This document shows, one piece after another, positions 1 through 6,687 of a DNA stretch of 12,995 nt. A program made the translations under genes and the position numbers. The DNA is from an uncultured Lachnospiraceae bacterium. GTDB lineage: Bacteria; Bacillota_A; Clostridia; Lachnospirales; Lachnospiraceae. Each line of letters starts with the position of its first letter. The stretch's first letter is position 1. Below the pieces are notes generated by a model that was not told the origin of the DNA, searched no databases, and saw only the letters and a program-made list of their open reading frames with translations. The DNA lies in contig CAJUMT010000088.1 of the NCBI GenBank assembly GCA_910587495.1, positions 1 to 12,995 on the forward strand, written 5' to 3'.

Positions 1-101
1 TAGATATCACAACCTGTATCAAAAGTAAAGTGACCGAATGGATGAACTCTCAGGCAGCATTTATACAGGCTTTGTTTGAAAATATCTGCTGGGAAAGTTG
101 A
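1..101 (+). CDS. 3' end of an unidentified gene (partial at window start)
   Basis: An open frame enters from the left edge (first complete codon at 3) and ends at TGA 99-101, giving about 32 residues that finish in ALFENICWES. It contains no motif I recognise, so no product can be named. It could be the tail of a real gene, because a strong intrinsic terminator follows about 110 bases later in the same direction. It could also be chance, since the visible stretch is short. The whole left end of the window is decayed, so this may itself be a remnant. Confidence 0.35.
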   Translation, partial: DITTCIKSKVTEWMNSQAAFIQALFENICWES

Positions 102-207
102 GTTATAACTTAAACACAAAACGGATTAACGGGGGATATAATGGAACAACACAAGTTCCAGTCATCTTCGTTATTGAAACACTTGCAAAAAGAATATAAA
201 GAAACAG

Positions 208-237
208 CCTGTTACTTGCTTTGTAACAGGTTTTTTT
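208..237 (+). terminator. Intrinsic terminator
   Basis: A perfect 8-bp stem, CCTGTTAC (208-215) with GTAACAGG (223-230), has a 7-base loop and is followed directly by seven T (231-237). This is a textbook rho-independent terminator for plus-strand transcription. It probably ends the gene whose tail lies at 1-101. It sits only 26 bases before the acetyltransferase start codon at 264, so it could also act as a leader attenuator for that gene. Confidence 0.85.
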
Positions 238-263
238 CTACCATAAAACGTGGAGGTGATTCT

Positions 264-863
264 ATGACTGAATTAGAAAAATGTATGGCAGGAGAAAATT
301 ATAACTGCCATGATAAAATCTTTCTGGATTTTAAAAGCCATGCGAGAAAATTATTGCAGGAATACAATGCCCTTGCATATGAACAGAAAGCAGAAAAAAT
401 AAATATCTTAAAACAGTTGTTCGGAAAAATTGGCACAAATGTATCTGTCGGACTTCCATTTATCTGCGATTATGGAAGAAATATCTATATGGGGAGCAAT
501 GTTTCTGTGAATATGAATTGTACATTCGTAGATTGCAACAAAATAACGATTGGTGATAATGTGCTGATTGCTTCAAATGTACAGCTCTATACAGCAACGC
601 ACCCTGTTGAACTGTCCGAACGGCTTACACCAAACTGGAATATGGACACAGGACAATATTTCTGCCGTACCTATGCATTGCCAATAAAAATTGGAAATGG
701 CTGTTAGTTAGGGGGAGGTGTTATCGTCCTTCCGGGTGTAACAATAGGTGACGGTTCTGTCATAGGGGCTGGAAGCGTTGTCACAAAAGATATACCGAAA
801 AATTCATTGGCAGTAGGCAACCCCTGTCATGTAATACGGAAGATTAACGAAGAAAATATGTAA
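264..863 (+). pseudogene. Maltose/galactoside O-acetyltransferase, interrupted by an in-frame TAG
   Basis: The intact frame would encode about 199 residues of a left-handed beta-helix (hexapeptide repeat) acetyltransferase of the maltose/galactoside O-acetyltransferase type, which transfers acetyl from acetyl-CoA to sugars. Start ATG 264 is chosen because GGAGGTGAT (252-260) precedes it and MTELEKCMAGE is the usual family N-terminus. Other family features are SVNMNCTFVD, the region around the catalytic histidine (YTATHPVE), and the hexapeptide turns IGNGC, GVTIGDGSVIGAGSVVTKDIP and AVGNP. A TAG at 705-707 falls where the family normally has Trp in 'GCWLGGGV', so one G-to-A change explains it. 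Translation without suppression would give about 147 residues and lose the last helix coils and the acetyl-CoA-binding end. The rest of the frame is clean, so the lesion is recent or a sequencing error. An upstream in-frame ATG at 141 is not the start, because the terminator lies between. Confidence 0.85.
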
Positions 864-961
864 TGTTTAAAATAGTTGCTTTTGATATGGACGGAACAAT
901 AGCCGATACCATTCCAATGTGTGGAAAAATCAATCTTAACGGTCAAGGGGCGACAGCCTAA
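863..961 (+). pseudogene. HAD-superfamily phosphatase, N-terminal fragment
   Basis: ATG 863 overlaps the acetyltransferase stop (TAATG), the layout of a translationally coupled downstream gene. The first 19 or 20 residues, MFKIVAFDMDGTIADTIPMC, are a typical start of a phosphoglycolate-phosphatase-like HAD hydrolase. They include motif I DxDGT with the nucleophile Asp8 and the acid/base Asp10. After about position 920 the family sequence stops and the frame runs 12 unrelated codons into TAA 959-961. The cap domain and motifs II to IV are missing, so this is a truncated relic. The break point probably marks a deletion or the edge of a rearrangement. Confidence 0.8.
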
Positions 962-977
962 AATGCTATCGCCTCTT
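945..977. terminator. Hairpin between convergent genes, likely bidirectional terminator
   Basis: An 11-bp imperfect stem (947-957 with 965-975, one mismatch and one G-T pair), extendable by two A-T pairs, closes a 7-base loop. It is followed on the plus strand by TTTCATTT. It lies between the HAD fragment (plus) and the end of the DAC-domain gene (minus, stop at 1013-1015). The U-tracts are weak in both directions, so efficiency is uncertain. Confidence 0.55.
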
Positions 978-1012
978 TCATTTATAGAAGTAACTGTAAA
1001 TCATACACCGCT

Positions 1013-2569
1013 CTAAAACATCAATACATCAATCGACTCATCTTCCGATATAACTACAACCAGGCAGTTATTTTCCAACTTATGTTGTGTATCCACATAC
1101 GCTAATCCTGAATTATATCTCGCCCCTCTGCCTCTTTGGGAATTTTCCGATGCATTTCCATCTAAAATAGCTCCCAGTGCATAACATATTCCGTCAAAAC
1201 CAATTATTAAAGCGCCGTCAATAGATGCCAGCTGCACAAGACGCTTGATTTCGTTTTGTATGTAAATTGGCTCCACTTCCAATGCCCGTCCGCATTTTCC
1301 TAAGCGTTCAGCCTCTTTTTCCGCCTCTTCATGAAATACCAGCATTGTCCCATGGTGTTGTTTACTTGCTTCCTTTATAATAGAAACAATCAATTCTTTT
1401 TGCTGAGGCGTAAGAAAATGCACCTTATCAACCTTTTCAGTTATACTGTCATTTTGCTCACCCTTCCCTAAAAAATGATAACTTACGCCATCATAAAAAA
1501 TCCGCTCTTGTTGAAAACTTATTTCAAATCCCCTATCACCCCGGAAGAAAACTTTGGCATCATAGTCTTTCAAATCAGCACTTGCCAGCCCATATACCTT
1601 CCACTTCGTCTCTATATTAGCATCCAGATCGACAGGAAAATCTCTAAAAAATCCAGCAATCACTAACGGCATATCTTCATCGGACATTTCCAGATATTTT
1701 CTGACCTCTCTGGCGTTTTTCCAATTCAATGCACAGGCCTCTTTAAACTTTATCCTGCATCCATTTTCTAAACCTGCAATATTCGTATCATCCGGATTTG
1801 GCCTGAAATTCATCGCTTCCTGCGAGAACCAGTCCAAATCATAATGTACAGTATTTATTACCTTATAAAAAACGAATGTTCCGTGATTTTCCTGACGCTC
1901 GTATTTCGCATTTGCGACAGTTAAAAAAGTACGCGAATCCGGAAATTCCAGTTGGCGCATAATATAATTAAACACATTCTCGTCAGAAGAAACTAATGGT
2001 TTTAATTCGGTCAAATTACTCTCGAAAGTCGATAAAGGGTTTACAGATACCACCTCTGCCATAATCAATCCCGCAAGAACAGGAAACCTTTGATAAAATT
2101 TACCTTCCATGAGCGCTTCTTTTACCGCAGATATATCTGGCATTGATTTGTCCATATAAAACATAAGCAGTTTTAAAGCACTCGGATTCTCATCACGCTT
2201 TAAAAATACAGGAAGCAGCACTCCCGCAACATCCGCATTTAAAAGATTTATAACTTTCTGCTTCATATCTGCATCAAAAAGTATTTTAGAAAATGTATAT
2301 ACTTTGGTGTACTTCACTACATTTATTATTTCTCTGATCTGAGAGATGTCAGGGCCATGTTGTACACCATATGTATGATTCGTATTCCCTACTTTTCGAA
2401 CTGATTCAGAAATAATTTTTCCACCGGATTCAAAACAAACATTCAATTCTAAAAAACAAAAGTTATCCGTTGTTATGCCTTTAAAATATCGCTCTAAATA
2501 CTTATATTTCATAACACACATTTCATTTTTCCGCAAATATCGCTCATATAATGTTTCTATGATTTTCAT
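1013..2569 (-). CDS. Protein with C-terminal DAC (DisA_N-like) nucleotide-binding domain
   Basis: The protein has 518 residues. The C-terminal third (about 385-518) reads as a diadenylate cyclase (DAC) fold: HGTMLVF (406-412), a helix rich in Glu/Lys, the DGA motif (451-453, SIDGALII), a Gly/Tyr turn (GICYALGAILDG), and a GARYNS motif (482-487) ending in VVVISEDESIDVL. Canonical DACs that make c-di-AMP have DGA plus GTRHRA. Here the first is kept and the RHR triplet is R484-Y-N. Whether it cyclises ATP, makes another nucleotide or only senses one cannot be decided from sequence. Residues 1-380 are unrecognised and presumably regulatory, with no clear membrane segment. Start ATG 2569 is preferred over an in-frame TTG at 2590, because GGGGGA lies 8 bases upstream and the TTG overlaps the previous gene's stop. 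It is the last gene of a MarR-TSUP-DAC operon, 17 bases after the exporter. Confidence 0.75.
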   Translation of the reverse strand: MKIIETLYERYLRKNEMCVMKYKYLERYFKGITTDNFCFLELNVCFESGGKIISESVRKVGNTNHTYGVQHGPDISQIREIINVVKYTKVYTFSKILFDADMKQKVINLLNADVAGVLLPVFLKRDENPSALKLLMFYMDKSMPDISAVKEALMEGKFYQRFPVLAGLIMAEVVSVNPLSTFESNLTELKPLVSSDENVFNYIMRQLEFPDSRTFLTVANAKYERQENHGTFVFYKVINTVHYDLDWFSQEAMNFRPNPDDTNIAGLENGCRIKFKEACALNWKNAREVRKYLEMSDEDMPLVIAGFFRDFPVDLDANIETKWKVYGLASADLKDYDAKVFFRGDRGFEISFQQERIFYDGVSYHFLGKGEQNDSITEKVDKVHFLTPQQKELIVSIIKEASKQHHGTMLVFHEEAEKEAERLGKCGRALEVEPIYIQNEIKRLVQLASIDGALIIGFDGICYALGAILDGNASENSQRGRGARYNSGLAYVDTQHKLENNCLVVVISEDESIDVLMF

Positions 2570-2586
2570 AATCACATTCCCCCGAT

Positions 2587-3363
2587 TCAACGCAGCAATT
2601 GAAATCCCATAATAGCTGCCCCCAGCACAACCAACACTATACCGGTAGCACGATTCAGTGTTTTAGGCTGCGCCTTGTTGGCAAACACAGCTGCAATACG
2701 CGCCCATATAAGAGTAAAAAATACGCACAACATCCACACCAACACATTCGGCGTACCGCCGATCACAAAGTGTGATAATGCCCCGGTCAGCGCTGTAAAA
2801 GTCATTATAAACACACTGGTTCCAACCGCAGTTTTCAACTCGTAACCCAGTACACTTGTCAAGATCAGAAGCATCATCATGCCGCCGCCGGCACCGATAA
2901 AGCCGCAAATAAACCCAATTACCATACCGCAGAACAATGACTGTACTGCGCGTTTCCTTGCGGAAATACTTTCCATAGATTCTTTCGTCGTCATAACCGG
3001 ACGTACAATGAACTTAATACCCAGCAGAAATGTCATAAAGACCGAAAAACCGCCCATAGTCGCAGCGGGCACAAGACTTGCCACATAGCTGCCTGCCACC
3101 GTGAAAGCCAGCACGCTCCCCATCATAATCAGGCCGTTTTTTATATCCAGATTTTTATTTTTATGATAAGTATAAGCGGAAACCGCACTTGCCAATACAT
3201 CCGAGGACAGCGCAATGCCCACTGCCATATAAGGCTCAATATGCAAAAATGTAATCAGCATTGGACTGATAACCGCCGCGGCGCTCATGCCGGCAAATCC
3301 GGTGCCAAGTCCTGCTCCCATACCCGCAAAAAATGTTACCAAAATTATGAATATGGTTTTCAT
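2587..3363 (-). CDS. TauE/SafE (TSUP) family membrane permease
   Basis: A 258-residue polytopic membrane protein with the two-fold repeat of the sulfite exporter TauE/SafE family (DUF81). The first repeat begins AGMGAGLGTGFAGMSAAAV (residues about 14-32). The second begins GFICGFIGAGGGMMMLL and continues with ELKTAVGTSVFIMTFTALTGALSH. The length fits the family (about 250-270). Known members move sulfite, sulfoacetate or other small anions and sulfur compounds, but the substrate here cannot be read. The ribosome binding site (AAGGAGC) lies inside the last codons of the marR gene, which stops three bases before this ATG, so translation is probably coupled. The adjacent MarR protein suggests expression is induced by a small molecule. 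Confidence 0.88.
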   Translation of the reverse strand: MKTIFIILVTFFAGMGAGLGTGFAGMSAAAVISPMLITFLHIEPYMAVGIALSSDVLASAVSAYTYHKNKNLDIKNGLIMMGSVLAFTVAGSYVASLVPAATMGGFSVFMTFLLGIKFIVRPVMTTKESMESISARKRAVQSLFCGMVIGFICGFIGAGGGMMMLLILTSVLGYELKTAVGTSVFIMTFTALTGALSHFVIGGTPNVLVWMLCVFFTLIWARIAAVFANKAQPKTLNRATGIVLVVLGAAIMGFQLLR

Positions 3364-3366
3364 ATG

Positions 3367-3801
3367 CTATTTTGCTCCTTTCAGAATGGCGTCTAAATTT
3401 TCTTCGATGATATTCATTGTCGCGAAAAATGCCTTACGCATTTCATCATCCGTATTATAAAACAGTTTCTCAAAAAAATTGTTCTGGAGTTGTTTTCCCT
3501 GCGCGATTATAAACTGTGCCTTATCCGTACAAAACAGTTCTGTCTTGCGACGGTCTCCTTTCACAGGCCGGCGCACCAGATATCCATTCTGCACCAGCCG
3601 TTCTACATAGACAGAGACCAGATTTGCTTTTATGTGACGAATTTCAACAATATCACTTGCTGTTTTGCAGGCGGGATTGTTTCCAAGAAACATCAGGATA
3701 TCAAATGCCGTCTGAGGCAAGTCCAGCTCCTGGCAAAGCGGTTTACACACTACATTATATGCCATAGCGACCTTTCTGGAAAACTCTATGCTTGGATTCA
3801 T
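3367..3801 (-). CDS. MarR-family transcriptional regulator
   Basis: A 144-residue winged-helix regulator. It has an N-terminal dimerisation helix, a helix-turn-helix around residues 50-75 (TASDIVEIRHIKANLVSVYVERLVQNG), and a beta wing with the family-typical RRPVKGDRRKTEL (about 77-89). C-terminal helices complete the dimer interface. The start at 3801 has GGAGGAAA (3812-3805) at good spacing. It is the first gene of the operon with the TSUP permease and the DAC-domain protein. It most likely represses its own promoter at 3848-3876, which carries AGTAT/ATACT half-sites. The ligand is unknown. Confidence 0.9.
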   Translation of the reverse strand: MNPSIEFSRKVAMAYNVVCKPLCQELDLPQTAFDILMFLGNNPACKTASDIVEIRHIKANLVSVYVERLVQNGYLVRRPVKGDRRKTELFCTDKAQFIIAQGKQLQNNFFEKLFYNTDDEMRKAFFATMNIIEENLDAILKGAK

Positions 3802-3847
3802 GCCTTTCCTCCAATTTATTCAATTTTAGATTATTCATTTTTGAAGT

Positions 3848-3876
3848 ATTTTAGCATATGAATTATACTGTGTCAA
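3848..3876 (-). promoter_or_regulatory. Promoter of the marR-TSUP-DAC operon
   Basis: Read on the minus strand: -35 TTGACA (3876-3871), a 17-bp spacer, then -10 TAAAAT (3853-3848). This is a near-consensus sigma-A promoter 47 bases before the marR start. An imperfect inverted repeat with arms AGTAT (3845-3849) and ATACT (3865-3869) covers the -10 box and most of the spacer, the usual place for a MarR-type operator. The promoter is clear; the operator assignment is inference. Confidence 0.75.
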
Positions 3877-3919
3877 TCGGAAGTTTTCAGTATTTCCTGC
3901 TCATCCATAGTTCCCCGCC

Positions 3920-5251
3920 TTAATAACCGTACCTCTTCCTATATTTCAGAAACATAAAAACGGACAATGCAAGCGCCATCAGTTCCGTCGCAGGCGTTGC
4001 CAGCCAGATTCCGTTCACGCCCAGAATAAGCGGAAGCACGATCATCGTAATCAGCATAAACACAAATGATCTTGAAAATGCCAGGATGGCCGAGATCACT
4101 CCATTAGACAATGCGGTAAACATTCCGCTGGCAAAAATATTAAAACCGATAAACAAAAGCGCAATCGTACAGATCCTGTTCCCAGTCACTGCCAGATCAT
4201 ACACCGGGTTGTCCGGGCGGGCAAAAACGGACACCAGCGGCTTAGTCAGCAGGAAGGATGCCGCAACGGTCATTATGGAAATCTCCGCGATTACCCTCAT
4301 GCTGACTGCAACCAGCTTTTTCAGTTTTTCGTGGTTCTGTTCCCCATAATAATAGCTGAGCATCGGCGCCACGCCATAGGAATATCCTGTATACAGAGAA
4401 CTTGCAAACATCAGCACATACATGATAATGGTAACCGCGGCAACCCCGTCCTCGCCCACATAATGCAGCATCGTCCAGTTAAACATTATCGTGATGATTC
4501 CGGTAACGAGCGCAGTCGCCATCTCCGAGCATCCATTTGCAGACGCATTCGCAAGAACCTTAAACCGGAATGCCGGTTTCCTGAAATGCAGAAGGCTCTT
4601 TTTCTGACTGAACACAAACAGCCCCACAACCGCCGTCACAGAATAACCAAGCCCCGTCGCAATCGCAGCGCCGCTGATCCCCATGCCAAATCCTGCGATA
4701 AACACATAATCAAGCACCATGTTCAGGACGCCGCCCGTCACGGAACAAATAAGGGAAAGGGTCGCCTTTTCACTGGCAATCATGTAAAGCGTGAAATTAT
4801 TCATCAACAGGATAGGCACAGTAAATACCAGATACCGGCTTAAATATTCCACACAATACCCTTCTACATCTGCGGAGAGATTCATGCCGGCAAAAATATG
4901 ATCCATTGCCAGATATCCCACTGTACACATAACAATTCCTACAATGACATTCACCAGAATCAGAAATGTGAAATCCTCTTTCGCTTCCTCGCACTTGTGT
5001 TCCCCCATCTTTTTCATGATGACTGCGCTGCCCCCGGTGGCAAGCATGGTGGAAATTGCCGTAACAAGCTGGATGATTGGCGCCGTCAGATTGATAGCAG
5101 AAAGCGCATTCGTTCCAATCAGGTTCGACACAAACAGCCCGTCAACCATGGTGTAAAAAGACATAAATACTGTCATTGCAATGGTCGGCACAGCAAATTT
5201 CAAGATATTCTTCAGTGTCACAGGCTTTTCATATACATTTGAGTTTTCCAT
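3920..5251 (-). CDS. MATE-family multidrug efflux transporter
   Basis: A 443-residue membrane protein of the multidrug and toxic compound extrusion family, exporting cationic drugs in exchange for Na+ or H+. The sequence shows about 12 hydrophobic segments in two similar halves. The N-terminal half has the typical FAVPTIAMTVFMSFYTMVDG (about 14-33), then SNLIGTNALSAINLTAPI and the GGSAVIMKKMGE loop. The second half has NGCSEMATALVTGI and a YGVAPMLSYYYGE loop. Length is normal. The start at 5251 has GGAGG (5265-5261) nine bases upstream. Its promoter has a 19-bp spacer and a dyad typical of MerR activators, and the divergent neighbour is a BmrR-like MerR protein. It is therefore probably induced by the drugs that regulator binds. 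Substrate range is not predictable. Confidence 0.93.
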   Translation of the reverse strand: MENSNVYEKPVTLKNILKFAVPTIAMTVFMSFYTMVDGLFVSNLIGTNALSAINLTAPIIQLVTAISTMLATGGSAVIMKKMGEHKCEEAKEDFTFLILVNVIVGIVMCTVGYLAMDHIFAGMNLSADVEGYCVEYLSRYLVFTVPILLMNNFTLYMIASEKATLSLICSVTGGVLNMVLDYVFIAGFGMGISGAAIATGLGYSVTAVVGLFVFSQKKSLLHFRKPAFRFKVLANASANGCSEMATALVTGIITIMFNWTMLHYVGEDGVAAVTIIMYVLMFASSLYTGYSYGVAPMLSYYYGEQNHEKLKKLVAVSMRVIAEISIMTVAASFLLTKPLVSVFARPDNPVYDLAVTGNRICTIALLFIGFNIFASGMFTALSNGVISAILAFSRSFVFMLITMIVLPLILGVNGIWLATPATELMALALSVFMFLKYRKRYGY

Positions 5252-5272
5252 AAAAATTTTCCTCCATTCTCC

Positions 5273-5301
5273 TTGTACTTATTCCCTGTGTATGATATCA
5301 T
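5273..5301 (+). promoter_or_regulatory. Possible promoter of the merR-type gene
   Basis: TTGTAC (5273-5278) and TATCAT (5296-5301) are separated by 17 bases on the plus strand. They would start a transcript near 5308, inside the operator, which would allow autoregulation by the bound regulator. The match to consensus is only moderate. Confidence 0.4.
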
Positions 5302-5327
5302 ATGCCGTACAGTAACTGTTCGGTCAA
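5297..5327 (-). promoter_or_regulatory. MerR-type promoter/operator of the MATE gene
   Basis: On the minus strand: -35 TTGACC (5327-5322), a 19-bp spacer (5321-5303), -10 TATGAT (5302-5297). The over-long spacer holds the perfect 11-base dyad ACAGTAACTGT (5309-5319). It extends to a 19-base near-palindrome (5305-5323) with CCG/CGG ends and one mismatch. This is the classical architecture that MerR-family activators untwist on ligand binding. The divergent regulator beginning at 5356 is the obvious ligand sensor. Confidence 0.88.
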
Positions 5328-5355
5328 TACAAAGTCCAAAATTTATGAGGTGACT

Positions 5356-6177
5356 ATGAATACCAGAAAAGACAAACTTCTCACAATCGGCCAATTTGCC
5401 GCCATGCATGGCATTAATAAAAAAACCCTGATGTGGTATGATGAGATCGGCCTGTTCAAACCGGTCGTCATCAACCCTGAAAACGGATACCGCTGTTATA
5501 ATTACCACCAAAGCCCTGTCCTTGAGACAATCCTGTTGCTGCGAGAACTGGATGTTTCCATCCATGAGATACAGGACTTCATGAAAAAACGATCCGCCGC
5601 CAGTTTAAAATGCCTTCTGGAAGAAAAGATCACAGCTCTTGACATGCAGATCACCCACCTGCAGGCAGTCCGGACAACTTTATGCTCTCATCGCCAGAAT
5701 ATGGACACTCTGCTGACCATGGACTTATCAGAAATCAGCATTGTTGAAAAAGAGAAACACTGCCTGGTCACCGTGGACATAGACCGGAATACTTCCTTTG
5801 AACAGGAAGTGGAACTGATCACTGCAGAGACTGAAAAATACCAGCTCGGCCGCCTTCATAAAGCCTCCTATGGATCTATGATCTCTGTTGCCGACCTGCT
5901 AAATGGTCGTTTTGACAATTATTCCAAACTTTTTATTGAGATCCCTTTTCTCCCATACCAGGCCGGTCTGCACATCATGCCCAGCGGAAAATACCTGCGG
6001 GCTTTTCATAAAGGGGAGTGGAACAGCATCCCGAAGCGGTATCAGGAAATCTTGGATTATGTAAAGGAACATAAGATGACGCTCCATGGATTTTCCTACG
6101 AAATGGGCATCAACGAAAATGTCATTGACCGGATCGAGGATTACATTGTAAAAATTGAAATCCCTGTCTCCGAATGA
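5356..6177 (+). CDS. MerR-family regulator with BmrR/GyrI-like effector domain
   Basis: A 273-residue protein. The N-terminal MerR helix-turn-helix and wing (residues about 9-55) read LTIGQFAAMHGINKKTLMWYDEIGLF, then NPENGYRCYNYHQ. A dimerisation coiled coil follows (about 75-115), then a C-terminal effector-binding domain of the GyrI/BmrR type (about 130-273). The length matches BmrR-like multidrug sensors. ATG 5356 is chosen because GAGGTGACT directly precedes it. An in-frame ATG at 5302 lies inside the operator and would add 18 atypical residues. The gene is divergent from the MATE transporter and should activate it through the 19-bp-spacer promoter. A second identical-style site at 6512-6542 shows that its regulon once held another gene. 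The inducing ligand is unknown. Confidence 0.92.
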   Translation: MNTRKDKLLTIGQFAAMHGINKKTLMWYDEIGLFKPVVINPENGYRCYNYHQSPVLETILLLRELDVSIHEIQDFMKKRSAASLKCLLEEKITALDMQITHLQAVRTTLCSHRQNMDTLLTMDLSEISIVEKEKHCLVTVDIDRNTSFEQEVELITAETEKYQLGRLHKASYGSMISVADLLNGRFDNYSKLFIEIPFLPYQAGLHIMPSGKYLRAFHKGEWNSIPKRYQEILDYVKEHKMTLHGFSYEMGINENVIDRIEDYIVKIEIPVSE

Positions 6178-6180
6178 GCC

Positions 6181-6481
6181 TCAGACCCTGTATCCAGTCT
6201 TTTTCCAGAATCTGTTCCCCGTTGTAACTGCCGTTATTAAAATACAGCCTTGCGAAGCTTGCGTAATCCTTAAGTGACACACTCAATCCGCCCATTGCAA
6301 GCTCCGTCCCGTTGCTCAGCGTCCAATATGCGTCATGAACCGCACCAATCCGCTTCCAGAGCTTTTCTTCCATATATTCTGCAAGACCGCACCCAGTGGC
6401 ATTTTTAATGACCTGTCCCAATATTTCCGTGTTAATGCTCAGATACCTGCGGTATGCGTAAGGCGCTTCCTGTATCCCATC
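6181..6481 (-). pseudogene. Serine beta-lactamase-like hydrolase, internal fragment
   Basis: A minus-strand frame of about 100 codons matches the middle of a serine hydrolase of the beta-lactamase/6-aminohexanoate-dimer hydrolase family (Pfam Beta-lactamase). It shows RRYLSINTEILGQVIKNATG (the YxN-motif region), LAEYMEEKLWKRIGA, then GGLSVSLKDYASFARLYFNNG and EQILEKDWIQ. The N-terminal SxxK nucleophile region and the C-terminal HxG/KTG motif are absent, so it cannot be active. On the 5' side an intact ribosome binding site (AAAGGAG, 6493-6487) and ATG 6480 lead into another frame that stops after 13 codons at 6439. On the 3' side the homology ends near 6190, right beside the stop of the merR-type gene. 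It looks like a former second target gene reduced by deletions. Confidence 0.75.
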
Positions 6482-6511
6482 ATCATCTCCTTTAATTTTT
6501 TGTGTACTTTC

Positions 6512-6542
6512 ATCTTAAACCATACAGTAACTGTCAGGTCAA
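6512..6542 (-). promoter_or_regulatory. Second MerR-type promoter/operator, now facing a gene remnant
   Basis: On the minus strand: -35 TTGACC (6542-6537), a 19-bp spacer (6536-6518), -10 TAAGAT (6517-6512). The same 11-base dyad ACAGTAACTGT (6524-6534) sits at the same offset from both boxes as in the MATE promoter at 5297-5327. A good ribosome binding site and ATG follow, but the reading frame is broken. The site should still bind the regulator encoded at 5356-6177. Confidence 0.82.
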
Positions 6543-6625
6543 TAGATATTTTATAATCCAAACCTGGAATTATTTTCAATAAATTCTTTTTGCTCCGAGC
6601 CGTTAAAAAAGCGGCAATATGATCT

Positions 6626-6653
6626 TTGCGCAATACAGAAAATATGATATACT
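6626..6653 (+). promoter_or_regulatory. Promoter of the NhaC-family antiporter gene
   Basis: TTGCGC (6626-6631), a 16-bp spacer, and TATACT (6648-6653) form a fair sigma-A promoter 34 bases before the chosen ATG at 6688. It supports that start over an in-frame ATG at 6619, which lies upstream of the promoter. Confidence 0.55.
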
Positions 6654-6687
6654 GAATTATATTATTTTCAGGGGGTATTTCTTAACT

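Noticed and set aside
4331..4843. Plus-strand frame of 170 codons within the MATE gene
   Set aside because: It has basic, low-complexity composition, no motif, and lies antisense to a well-supported transporter.
5302..5355. N-terminal extension of the MerR-type regulator from ATG 5302
   Set aside because: It overlaps the operator dyad, has no ribosome binding site and adds non-family residues before the helix-turn-helix.
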